Assembly (NCBI RefSeq): GCF_000230895.2
Contig: NC_016604.1
Coordinates: 682,001-746,000, forward strand
DNA: 64,000 nt
Direction of reading: 5' to 3'
Origin: Mycolicibacterium rhodesiae NBB3
GTDB lineage: Bacteria > Actinomycetota > Actinomycetes > Mycobacteriales > Mycobacteriaceae
Program-made: the position numbers and the translations under genes
In this document: in pieces, positions 9,486 through 17,547 of the stretch
Layout: each line of letters begins with the position of its first letter
Numbering within the stretch: position 1 is the stretch's first letter
The notes under the pieces: model-generated
Seen by the model: only the letters and a program-made list of their open reading frames with translations
Database searches by the model: none
What the model was told of the DNA's origin: nothing

Positions 9486-10364
9486 CTAGAGATCAGCCAC
9501 GCAGCGGAACCCGATATGGGTCGTCGCGCTGTCCTGGGACTGCGGCGAACGTGCCGCGGCGCGGTATCGGTGGCAGTACTCCGGCGCGCACAGGTGCGAT
9601 CCACCCTTGAGGGTCTGGTTCACGGTGGGGTCGGCCGCCGCGCCGGGCGTGCAGCAGCCCTTGCGCCCTGCGAGCCGGTGATGTGCGGAGAACTCCGTCG
9701 TCGTCCACTCCCACACGTTGCCGATCATGTCGACCAGACCGAAGGCATTGGGTGCGAAAGCGCCGACCGGCGACGTCCCGATCCACCCGAGTGCTCCGGA
9801 GTTGCGATAGGGAAAGTCGCCCTGCCAGGTGTTGGCCATCAGCCTGCCGTCGGGCGCGACGTCCTCTCCCCACGGATATGTGGTGGTGGCACCGGCGCGG
9901 GCGGCGTACTCCCATTCGGCCTCGGTCGGCAGGCGCCGACCGGCCCACCGCGCATACGCCGCCGCGTCGGGATAGGCGACCTGCACGACCGGATGATCGA
10001 GTCTGCCGTCGATCTCACTGTCGGGCCCGAAGGGATGCCGCCAGTTCGCCCCCGGGGCCCAGTCCCACCACTGACGCCAGTCCCGCAGGTCCACCGGGCC
10101 GCTCGTGGGCCGGAAGACCAGCGCGCCGGGCACCAGATCCTGCGGTGGCACACCGGGATACAGCGCAGGGTCCATCGGCTGCTCGGCGACGGTGAGATAG
10201 CCGGTGGCGTCGATGAAGTCGGCGAATTGTGCGTTGGTCACCGGGTGACGTTCCACGGCGATCGCCGCCACGGTCGCGGTGTGCGCGGGCGCCTCCTCCG
10301 GATAGAACTGCGTGGCGCCCATCCGAAACGATCCACCCGGCAGCTCGACGAGCTGGGTGAGCAT
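9486..10364 (-). CDS. formylglycine-generating enzyme (sulfatase maturation)
   Basis: 292 residues of the FGE-sulfatase fold. Family landmarks are RLPTEAEWEYAAR (144-156), NVWEW (216-220) and the copper-binding Cys pair C259/C264 in GGSHLCAPEYC. It oxidises the Cys of a sulfatase CxPxR motif to formylglycine in the cytosol using O2. It is the third gene of an operon with the arylsulfatase (first) and a lipoprotein (second), with a 4-base gap, so enzyme and activator are co-expressed. Homologue of M. tuberculosis Rv0712. Confidence 0.93.
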   Translation of the reverse strand: MLTQLVELPGGSFRMGATQFYPEEAPAHTATVAAIAVERHPVTNAQFADFIDATGYLTVAEQPMDPALYPGVPPQDLVPGALVFRPTSGPVDLRDWRQWWDWAPGANWRHPFGPDSEIDGRLDHPVVQVAYPDAAAYARWAGRRLPTEAEWEYAARAGATTTYPWGEDVAPDGRLMANTWQGDFPYRNSGALGWIGTSPVGAFAPNAFGLVDMIGNVWEWTTTEFSAHHRLAGRKGCCTPGAAADPTVNQTLKGGSHLCAPEYCHRYRAAARSPQSQDSATTHIGFRCVADL

Positions 10365-10368
10365 GGCT

Positions 10369-11088
10369 TCAGGGTATTTCGATGCCGAAATCGTTCATGA
10401 TCGGCGAGGTGAACGGGTCGAAATCGGGACTGCCCGTCGGCCCCTCGACATGCACGGCGACCAGGTAGTCGCCGTTGTTCGTCCAGATGTGGGCGATGCG
10501 GTCTCCGAATTCCACCGCCTGCTCCGGCGTATCGGCCCATGAACCGAGCAGCTTCTGACCGCTGTATCCGCACAAGTCGGCGGGCAGCACGCTGACGCTG
10601 CTCACCGGTGACGCCGCCATGGCGTCGTCGGAATACTTCTTGAAGGCCGCTGCGGGATCAAGCGGCGTCTTGACGATTGTGACGGTCGCCGAAACCCCGT
10701 CCGGACCGGTCAGTCTCGCGCCGACGTCTCCGTCACCGGGCGTCGACGACCAACCCTGTGGCAGGGCGACCATGATGCGTGGTGCCGACGGGTCCGCCAC
10801 CGCGGCGGTCGCAAGCCTCTCCCCTGGAGGATCCGATAGTGGACAGGTCACCGTGCCTGCGGGCACCGCGGTGCGCGTGGTGGACACGATGCCCGGCTCG
10901 GTGAGGTCGGCCTCCGGTGTCGGGATGGCCCGCGACGACGTCGCTGTCGTGGCGGTCGTCGACGACGCCGTCTCTGCTACCGACTCCACCTTGTCGGAAA
11001 CGGGCTCGCCCTCACTGGTTTTGCCGCAGCCAGACAACGCCCACGTGGTTAGGCACACGGCGGCGAGCACCGCTGATCGAGTTCTCAT
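10369..11088 (-). CDS. probable lipoprotein in the sulfatase operon
   Basis: 239 residues with a lipoprotein signal: a charged, hydrophobic N-terminus followed by the lipobox LSGC (C21). A Ser/Thr-rich linker follows (about residues 40-60), then a globular domain (about 100-239) with features reminiscent of mycobacterial LpqN/LpqT lipoproteins (LDPAAAFKKYSDD); that assignment is tentative. Gaps of 3 and 4 bases tie it into an operon with atsA and FGE. M. tuberculosis, as I recall its order, has no gene here between Rv0711 and Rv0712. It may act outside the membrane in substrate binding; function unknown. Confidence 0.75.
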   Translation of the reverse strand: MRTRSAVLAAVCLTTWALSGCGKTSEGEPVSDKVESVAETASSTTATTATSSRAIPTPEADLTEPGIVSTTRTAVPAGTVTCPLSDPPGERLATAAVADPSAPRIMVALPQGWSSTPGDGDVGARLTGPDGVSATVTIVKTPLDPAAAFKKYSDDAMAASPVSSVSVLPADLCGYSGQKLLGSWADTPEQAVEFGDRIAHIWTNNGDYLVAVHVEGPTGSPDFDPFTSPIMNDFGIEIP

Positions 11089-11091
11089 GGG

Positions 11092-13443
11092 TCAGTCCTT
11101 CGCGAAAGCGCGTGCGAACTCGCGCTCCAGATCCACATAGGGCTGCCCGGACACGTCAACGTTCACCTGAGCGATCGTGCCACCTGTGAACGCGAACGGG
11201 GCCTTATACGCCCGCGATACCGGCGATCCGGTGTTGCGGCCGACGCTCAGGGTCGCTCCGGCGAGGCCGAAGGTGCCGGGATGAATCCGGACGCCCGCTT
11301 TGCGCGCCACTTCGGCGTCGTCGATGTAGAGCGCCGCTTCCCCCACCGGCGTATGGCTGCCCTCGACGGTTCCGGTGCGCGTGTAGGCGACGCCGAATGT
11401 GTGCTCTCCCAGCGGAACGGCCCCCGGTGACGACAGCACCTGCTCCTCCTCACCGAGGAAGTTGTAGATGTAGTGCAGCCGGCCGTCCTGCAGGAACAGG
11501 ACGTGCCCCCCATGCGCTCCACCGTGTTTGAACAGCACGCCCTCCGCGCCGGTGCTGTCGACGGTGACCTCTGCGAGCACCGCGAACGACCGGCCGCCGA
11601 TCTCTGCAGCTGCGCCCATACCGACGTCGGCGGTGCCGGGGTAGTAGAAGTAGGACTCTCGGGCGCCGGTCAGATACGGGCGGAACCGCGACATCGTCTC
11701 GAGGATGTTCAGGTCAGACAACGGCAGGCCGTTGTACTTCTCGGCCTCGTGCAGCCACAGCGCCTTGAGTTCGTCGAGCTTGCCCGGGTTGTCCGCGGCC
11801 AGATCGTGGCACTGACTGCGGTCGGCCTCGATGCGGTACAGCTCCCAGCGGTCCTTGTCGAAGTGCGACCAGCCGGCCGGCGACGCGGCGTGCACGGCAT
11901 TGGCGAACCAGCCGTTGTGCCAGATGCCTCGGGTGCCCAGCATCGCGTAGAACTGTGTCTCCTTGCCCGTCGCCGCCTTCGGATCATCAAGGGCCACTCT
12001 GAAACTGACGCCGTCCAGCGGCTTCTGGGCGATGCCCTTGACGGTGTCGGGAACGTCGATACCGAGTAGGTCGTACACGGTCGGGGTGATGTCGCAGACG
12101 TTGACGTAATTGTCGCGGATCTCCCCGTGCGCGGCGATGCCGTTGGGCCAGGAGATGATCGCCGTGTCGGCGATGCCACCCTCGTGGGAGGCGTAGCGCT
12201 TGTACAGCTTGTAGGGCGTGTTGAAGGCCATCGCCCAGCCGATCGGATAGTGGTTGTAGGTCTCGGGCCCACCGAGATTGTCGATGAACCGCAGACCTTC
12301 TTCCACGGTGTCGACGTAACCGTTGAAGAACTTGACCTCGTTCACCGATCCGTTCGGCCCGCCCTCGCCGCTGGCACCGTTGTCGGAGATCACCACGATG
12401 ATGGTGTTGTCGAGTTGGCCGGACTCCTCCAAATAGTCCAGGATGCGGCCGATTTGGTCGTCGGTGTAGCTCAGGAACCCGGCGAACACCTCGGCCATCC
12501 GGCAGAACAGCCGTTTGTCGTCGTCCTCGAGCGAATCCCACGGACGCACGGTGTCCTGCACGGGCCACGGTTCACCGTTGGGTCCCGTGACATCCGTGTA
12601 CGGGTTGATCGGCGACAACTCGGTGTCAGGCGGAACGATGCCGAGCCGTTTCTGGTTCTCCAGCACGATCTCGCGGTAGCGCTCGTAGCCCATGTCGAAG
12701 GTGCCCGCGTACCGGTCGGCCCACTCTTTGAACACGTGATGCGGTGCGTGGCCCGCGCCGGGACACACGTAGGAGAACCACGGCTTGTCGGGAGCGATGA
12801 CCTTGGCGTCGCGGATGAATTCGATTGTCTTGTCGGCGATGTCCTTCGAGAGGTGGTAGCCGTCCTCCGGAAGTCCGGGTGGCGCGACCGGGTGGTTGTC
12901 GTAGACGAGTTCGGGATACCACTGGTCGGTTTCACCGCCCATGAACCCGTAGAACCGCTCGAATCCTCGCGACAGCGGCCAGTGTCGTTTGGTGGATGCG
13001 AGATTGGACTCCTCCAGCGGGGTCAGGTGCCATTTGCCGACGCAGTAGGTGTTGTAACCGTTCTCGGCAAGGACTTCCGACAGCAACGCGGTGTCGTTCG
13101 GGATACGTCCGTTGCACCCCGGGAAACCGTCGGTGAACTCCTCGATGGTCGCCATGCCGACGGTGGTGGCGTTGCGCCCAGTCAGCAGCGACGCCCGCGT
13201 CGGCGAGCACAGCGCGGTGGTGTGGAACTGCGAGAGCCGGACACCTCGTTCGGCGATCCGGCTCATCGTCGGCATTTCGACCAGACCGCCGAAGCAGTCC
13301 CACGTCGCGATGCCGGTGTCGTCCCATACGAGATAGAGAACGTTTGGTGCACCCTCGGGAGCTGTCGGCGCGGCATAGGGGCCCCAGTCCGGTTCCGAAT
13401 CCCGGATGTCGAGTTCGATTTTGCCGTTGAATTCCGCTGCCAT
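11092..13443 (-). CDS. atsA: arylsulfatase
   Basis: 783 residues, a type I sulfatase. The sulfatase signature CSPTR begins at C79, the residue to be converted to formylglycine, and metal-binding Asp residues appear early (WDDTG). The C-terminal 200 residues form an extra domain found in the long AtsA type. No signal peptide is visible, so it should be cytosolic, like its activator. First gene of the operon atsA-lipoprotein-FGE. A TAGTCT -10-like box (13452-13457) lies 8 bases before the ATG. Homologue of M. tuberculosis Rv0711. It hydrolyses sulfate esters; natural substrate unknown. Confidence 0.93.
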   Translation of the reverse strand: MAAEFNGKIELDIRDSEPDWGPYAAPTAPEGAPNVLYLVWDDTGIATWDCFGGLVEMPTMSRIAERGVRLSQFHTTALCSPTRASLLTGRNATTVGMATIEEFTDGFPGCNGRIPNDTALLSEVLAENGYNTYCVGKWHLTPLEESNLASTKRHWPLSRGFERFYGFMGGETDQWYPELVYDNHPVAPPGLPEDGYHLSKDIADKTIEFIRDAKVIAPDKPWFSYVCPGAGHAPHHVFKEWADRYAGTFDMGYERYREIVLENQKRLGIVPPDTELSPINPYTDVTGPNGEPWPVQDTVRPWDSLEDDDKRLFCRMAEVFAGFLSYTDDQIGRILDYLEESGQLDNTIIVVISDNGASGEGGPNGSVNEVKFFNGYVDTVEEGLRFIDNLGGPETYNHYPIGWAMAFNTPYKLYKRYASHEGGIADTAIISWPNGIAAHGEIRDNYVNVCDITPTVYDLLGIDVPDTVKGIAQKPLDGVSFRVALDDPKAATGKETQFYAMLGTRGIWHNGWFANAVHAASPAGWSHFDKDRWELYRIEADRSQCHDLAADNPGKLDELKALWLHEAEKYNGLPLSDLNILETMSRFRPYLTGARESYFYYPGTADVGMGAAAEIGGRSFAVLAEVTVDSTGAEGVLFKHGGAHGGHVLFLQDGRLHYIYNFLGEEEQVLSSPGAVPLGEHTFGVAYTRTGTVEGSHTPVGEAALYIDDAEVARKAGVRIHPGTFGLAGATLSVGRNTGSPVSRAYKAPFAFTGGTIAQVNVDVSGQPYVDLEREFARAFAKD

Positions 13444-13454
13444 GGCCGGGGAGA

Positions 13455-14138
13455 CTACCCCGGCGACATGAGCGCAGACTGAGAAATCGGCGACGCCGGT
13501 CCCTGCCGCTCACGGGTCAGCCACCACTGCACTCCTGCCAACGGAATCGTCCAGCCCAACCACGCGCCTAGGCCCGCGACGAACCACAGGTAGTGCTCAT
13601 CGTTCCCGCCAAAGACACTGTCCCGCAACGGCTGCAGCGAGATGAAGAGAACCGGCGTCCAAACCCTGTTGGCAATCGTTGACAACGCAACGGTGGCGCT
13701 GCGGACCATATGCCTGCGATGGACGGCGAAGCGCTGCTGCCGCGCCGCGACGAACCCGTTGAACGTGAACCACAGCCATACCGCACCGAGCAGCATATTG
13801 CTGGCCGCCAGGATTGGACCGAACGGGGTGGCGGCACCGATCACCATCGCGAATGCGGCGGCAGGGATGGCCGCACAGACGTACACGCGTCCCGTGCGAC
13901 GGTGCAGCGCCGGGTGCCGCCGACGTAACCCGGGCCAGATCTGCGCGACGGCGGAGATCATCGCGACGCTCCCGAACATCACGTGCGCGACCAGTAGCGG
14001 ATAGTGCATCCCGAACGTCGAGGGCACCCGGGTGCCGCCGGTGAGATACGGCGGCAGCGAGAACAGCAGGAACGCTGCGACTACGACACCGAGAAGAACG
14101 ATCGACAAGCCCGCGCGCAACCGTATTGCGTATGCCAT
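13455..14138 (-). CDS. DUF2306-like integral membrane protein
   Basis: About 227 residues from the ATG at 14138 (MAYAIRLRAGLS); upstream in-frame sequence is not membrane-like and overlaps the regulator's control region. Six to seven hydrophobic segments and conserved motifs (HALHRRTGRVY-like, AVHRRHMVRS) resemble DUF2306 membrane proteins, which carry histidines between helices. Function unknown. It diverges from a TetR gene, and its start codon lies inside the first of two palindromic operators (14128-14162), so it is very likely repressed by that regulator. Confidence 0.75.
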   Translation of the reverse strand: MAYAIRLRAGLSIVLLGVVVAAFLLFSLPPYLTGGTRVPSTFGMHYPLLVAHVMFGSVAMISAVAQIWPGLRRRHPALHRRTGRVYVCAAIPAAAFAMVIGAATPFGPILAASNMLLGAVWLWFTFNGFVAARQQRFAVHRRHMVRSATVALSTIANRVWTPVLFISLQPLRDSVFGGNDEHYLWFVAGLGAWLGWTIPLAGVQWWLTRERQGPASPISQSALMSPG

Positions 14139-14162
14139 ACGCAAAAAGCGTACGCCATACGC
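14128..14162. promoter_or_regulatory. tandem TetR-type operators
   Basis: Two 15-base sites: GCGTATGCCATACGC (14128-14142, perfect 7+1+7 palindrome) and GCGTACGCCATACGC (14148-14162, one mismatch), separated by AAAAA. Their centres are 20 bp apart, about two helical turns, so two dimers would bind on the same DNA face. They lie between the divergent membrane-protein and TetR genes and cover the start codon of the former. Confidence 0.8.
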
Positions 14163-14194
14163 GGCGGCGCCGCAATCATCTAAGCTGGCAGCAA

Positions 14195-14896
14195 ATGAGC
14201 GATCCACTGCCCCGCGCGCTGGAGATCCTGTGGGAGGAGGCGAGCGCACCGAGGCGCTCGGGGGGACTGAGCCGCGAGCGCATCGTCGCCGCGGCCATCG
14301 AACTGGCCGACGCAGACGGCCTCGGCGGGCTGTCGATGGCCCGGCTGGCTGAGCGGCTCGGCTGCGGAACCATGTCGCTGTACCGGCACGTCGCCAACAA
14401 GGACGAGCTGGTGACCTTCATGCTCTCGACGGCGCCGGGACCCCCACCCGGACCCGCCGATTCCTCGAATTGGCGTGCGGGTCTTACTGATTGGGCCACT
14501 GGACTTTGGAACATCTACCACCAGCACCCCTGGGTACTGGCCGCCGCCGCTGCCGGTCCCCCCGCGGACCCCGGGCAGGTGGCCTGGCTGGATGCGGGAC
14601 TGGCCGCGCTGCGCGGGACGGAGCTGACCGAACGCGACAAGCTCGCCGCGGTGATGGCCGTGCTGCATTTCGTCCGCGGTGCGGCGGCACTGAACATCGA
14701 GGCGGCACAGGTCGAGATCCCGGACTACCCGATGCTGCTTCGGCGGCTTCTCGACGAGCAGCGCTTCCCCGCGCTCGCCGCCGCTCTGGAGGCAGGTGCC
14801 TTCGACACTGCCGACGAAGACCACCTGGCCGATTTCCACTCGGGCCTGCGGCAGCTGCTCGACGGCGTGGCGACCAGAATGACGGCGCGCGGTTGA
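14195..14896 (+). CDS. TetR/AcrR family transcriptional regulator
   Basis: 233 residues from the ATG at 14195; the open frame before it is not coding. The N-terminal helix-turn-helix spans about residues 27-73 (IVAAAIELADADGLGGLS ... LYRHVANKDELV), followed by a TetR_C-type ligand domain. A TAAGCT -10 box (14181-14186) lies 8 bases before the ATG, consistent with a leaderless transcript. Twin palindromes at 14128-14162 are its likely operators, giving autoregulation and control of the divergent DUF2306 protein. Ligand unknown. Confidence 0.88.
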   Translation: MSDPLPRALEILWEEASAPRRSGGLSRERIVAAAIELADADGLGGLSMARLAERLGCGTMSLYRHVANKDELVTFMLSTAPGPPPGPADSSNWRAGLTDWATGLWNIYHQHPWVLAAAAAGPPADPGQVAWLDAGLAALRGTELTERDKLAAVMAVLHFVRGAAALNIEAAQVEIPDYPMLLRRLLDEQRFPALAAALEAGAFDTADEDHLADFHSGLRQLLDGVATRMTARG

Positions 14897-14944
14897 CTCT
14901 GTGGAACGGTTTGTGATTTCGCGGTAGCGGCAACACGTGTAGCC

Positions 14945-16492
14945 GTGCAGGAAAGCGGCCCCGGTGAGAGTATGCCTCCAGTGGCGACAACCAAACCGCA
15001 GACCATTTCGTATCCGCATCCCAGCTCGCGTCCCGGCCGGCAGGATGACTATGCGGTCGACCCGCATGTCGTGGTCTTGTTCGGCGCCACGGGCGATCTG
15101 GCCAGGCGCAAGCTGATTCCCGGTTTGGCGTATCTGGATCAGTCCGAACTGGCACCTCACATCGAGATCGTCGCGACCTCGCTGGAGGACATCTCCACCG
15201 AGGACTTCCTCGAGCTGGCCAAGGATGCCATCGACGAGTTCGGCACCCACAAGCTGAGCGAAGAGCAGTGGACCCGCTTCTCCGAAACCGTCACCTATGT
15301 CCCACAGAGCGAGGGGTCCGAAGCGCTGGCTGCCGCGGTCACCGCCGCCGAAGAAAAGCTGGGCCCCGACGTTCGCCGGTTGCACTACTTGTCGGTGCCG
15401 CCGAAGGCGGCCCGCGCGGTGATCACGACGCTGAAGGATGCCAACCTAATCGACCGCTCGCGGGTGGTGATGGAGAAGCCGTTCGGTACCGACCTGGCCA
15501 GCGCCGTCGAGCTGAATGACTTCGTTCATCAGACGTTCGACGAAAGCCAGATCTTTCGCATCGACCACTTCCTCGGTAAGGAAGCAGCTCAGAACATCCT
15601 GGCGTTCCGTTTTGCCAACGGCCTGTTCGAACCGATCTGGAACCGCAACTTCATCGACCACATCCAGATCGATATCCCCGAGACCCTTGGTCTGGACGAG
15701 CGCGCCAACTTCTACGAAAGCACCGGCGCCTACAAGGACATGGTGGTCACCCATCTCCTACAGGTGATGGCGTTCGTCGTGATGGAACCCCCGACCGCAT
15801 TGGAACCGCGCGCGATCAGCGAAGAAAAGAACAAGGTGTTCCGGTCGATGTTGCCGATCAATTGCGCCGACGTGGTGCGCGGTCAATTCGCCGGCTACCG
15901 CGACCTCGACGGCGTCGCAAAGGATTCCGACACCGAGACGTTCATCGCTTTGAAGGTCGGTATCGACAACTGGCGATGGGCCGGAGTTCCGATCTACCTG
16001 CGCACGGGGAAGCGCATGGCCGAGGGCATCCGCATCATCTCGATCGCATTCAAGGAGGCGCCCCGGTCGATGTTCCCCGCCGGGTCGGGCGTCGGCTCCC
16101 AAGGACCCGACCACCTGACCTTCGACTTGGCCGACAACTCCAAAGTGTCGCTGTCGTTCTATGGCAAGCGACCCGGGCCGGGCATGAAACTCGACAAGCT
16201 GTCGATGCAGTTCTCGACGCAGGAGATCGACACGGTCGGTGGCGTTCTCGAGGCGTATGAGCGCCTGATCCTCGACGCGATGCGCGGCGATCACACCCTC
16301 TTCACCACCGCCGAGGGCATCGAGTCCCTTTGGGAGCGTTCGGAGACGCTGATCAACGACCCGCCGTCGGTGAAGTCGTACCCGCAGGGAACGTGGGGCC
16401 CCAACGCGATCCATCAGCTGATTGCGCCCAACGCGTGGCGGCTACCCTTCGAGCGGGCCTGGCGCGAGAACAAGAACGGCAACGACTGCTAG
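14945..16492 (+). CDS. zwf: glucose-6-phosphate 1-dehydrogenase
   Basis: 515 residues (GTG start; an ATG nine codons in, at 14972, is an alternative). The NADP site GATGDLA is at 47-53, EKPFG at 177-181, and the active site RIDHFLGKE at 205-213 has the catalytic His and Lys. It makes 6-phosphogluconolactone and NADPH. It stands alone, without tal, tkt or pgl neighbours, so it may be a second zwf beside one in the pentose-phosphate operon. A small palindrome, CCCTGAGTCAGGG (16498-16510), follows the stop. The rest of the 248-base gap to the next gene shows only a -10 box for that gene. Confidence 0.95.
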   Translation: MQESGPGESMPPVATTKPQTISYPHPSSRPGRQDDYAVDPHVVVLFGATGDLARRKLIPGLAYLDQSELAPHIEIVATSLEDISTEDFLELAKDAIDEFGTHKLSEEQWTRFSETVTYVPQSEGSEALAAAVTAAEEKLGPDVRRLHYLSVPPKAARAVITTLKDANLIDRSRVVMEKPFGTDLASAVELNDFVHQTFDESQIFRIDHFLGKEAAQNILAFRFANGLFEPIWNRNFIDHIQIDIPETLGLDERANFYESTGAYKDMVVTHLLQVMAFVVMEPPTALEPRAISEEKNKVFRSMLPINCADVVRGQFAGYRDLDGVAKDSDTETFIALKVGIDNWRWAGVPIYLRTGKRMAEGIRIISIAFKEAPRSMFPAGSGVGSQGPDHLTFDLADNSKVSLSFYGKRPGPGMKLDKLSMQFSTQEIDTVGGVLEAYERLILDAMRGDHTLFTTAEGIESLWERSETLINDPPSVKSYPQGTWGPNAIHQLIAPNAWRLPFERAWRENKNGNDC

Positions 16493-16740
16493 CGCGACCC
16501 TGAGTCAGGGCATGTATCAACGACACTCCGACATCATCTGGCGTACAACGTATTTCGAGTCGGCTTCGGCGGGCGGGTGGGCGCCTTCGGACTGAAGCGC
16601 TCCGGTACGAATGGCGTCAGCAATGCTCGACCCACGTTGATTGCCACGCAATCGCTGCCAGGGGGAATCTGGCGCTGGCAAATCATGTGAAGATCCCCTA
16701 ACCATGCGGCACCCGGCATGGGTCGGATAACGTTTCTTAT

Positions 16741-17463
16741 GTGCCAAGCATGATGTCGGGCTTCGACGACTGGCTGAACCGTGCGCTCGAGGAGTGCGCG
16801 CGCAATGCCGGTGAGGACGTGAACACCTACGTCCGGCGCGCGGTGGCATCACAGATGGTCGCCGACCAGAGGCGCGCAGAGACGATTCCGATCAAGGAAC
16901 TGCTCGATCACCTCTCTGACTCCGGGGTGCTCGAAAGCGACTCGATGCCCGACGTCGCGGCAGCGGTGTCCGATCCGGGCCGTTTGCAGGCGCTGCGGAG
17001 CACCGGTTTGCTCGACAGCCCGCCGGAGGAGGTCTACGACCGGATCACGAGGGCAGCCGCCGACGCGCTGGATACCCCGTTCGCGGCCATGACGCTCATC
17101 GACGCCGACCGCCAGTACTTCAAGAGCACCCTCGGAATGGGTGACATGTCCGTCCCGGCGCACCGGCAGGCGCCCCTGGACCAATCGATCTGTCAGTACG
17201 CCGTGGCGGACGGCTCTCCGCTGGTTCTCGAGGACGCCCGAAGCGATCCGGTATTCCAGAAGCATCCCGTGGTCCGCAGCGGCGCCGTCATCGCATACCT
17301 CGGGATACCGCTGATCGATCATGAGGGACACGCCATCGGCACACTGTGCGTGTTCGACGACAAGCCGCGGATGTGGGGCACCGGTCACGTTCAGGTGCTC
17401 AGCGATCTGGCGCAACTCGTGATGGATCGAGTTTTCGGTGCCGGGCCTGCTGCGAGCCGCTAG
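16741..17463 (+). CDS. GAF domain protein
   Basis: 240 residues from GTG (ATG codons at 16750 and 16753 are alternatives). The N-terminal 45 residues are helical and charged (DDWLNRALEECARN, NTYVRRAVASQM). Residues about 80-235 form a GAF domain (RLQALRSTGLLDS, RQYFKSTLGM, PLDQSICQYAV, IGTLCVFDDKPR) of the type that binds small ligands or senses redox state. There is no output domain, so it probably works through a partner. TAACGT at 16728-16733, 7 bases before GTG, suggests leaderless mRNA. It precedes the sugar-transferase gene on the same strand. Function unknown. Confidence 0.82.
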   Translation: MPSMMSGFDDWLNRALEECARNAGEDVNTYVRRAVASQMVADQRRAETIPIKELLDHLSDSGVLESDSMPDVAAAVSDPGRLQALRSTGLLDSPPEEVYDRITRAAADALDTPFAAMTLIDADRQYFKSTLGMGDMSVPAHRQAPLDQSICQYAVADGSPLVLEDARSDPVFQKHPVVRSGAVIAYLGIPLIDHEGHAIGTLCVFDDKPRMWGTGHVQVLSDLAQLVMDRVFGAGPAASR

Positions 17464-17547
17464 AGCAGATGCTCACAGTTAACCTTCGGTGAGCAACCGG
17501 CAGTAACGAAATTAACTAACTCTTGACCCGGACGCACAATTACCTGC

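Noticed and set aside
16493..16740. Minus-strand frames in the zwf-GAF gap as a small gene
   Set aside because: No ribosome site, no conserved composition, and they extend into the GAF gene on the opposite strand.
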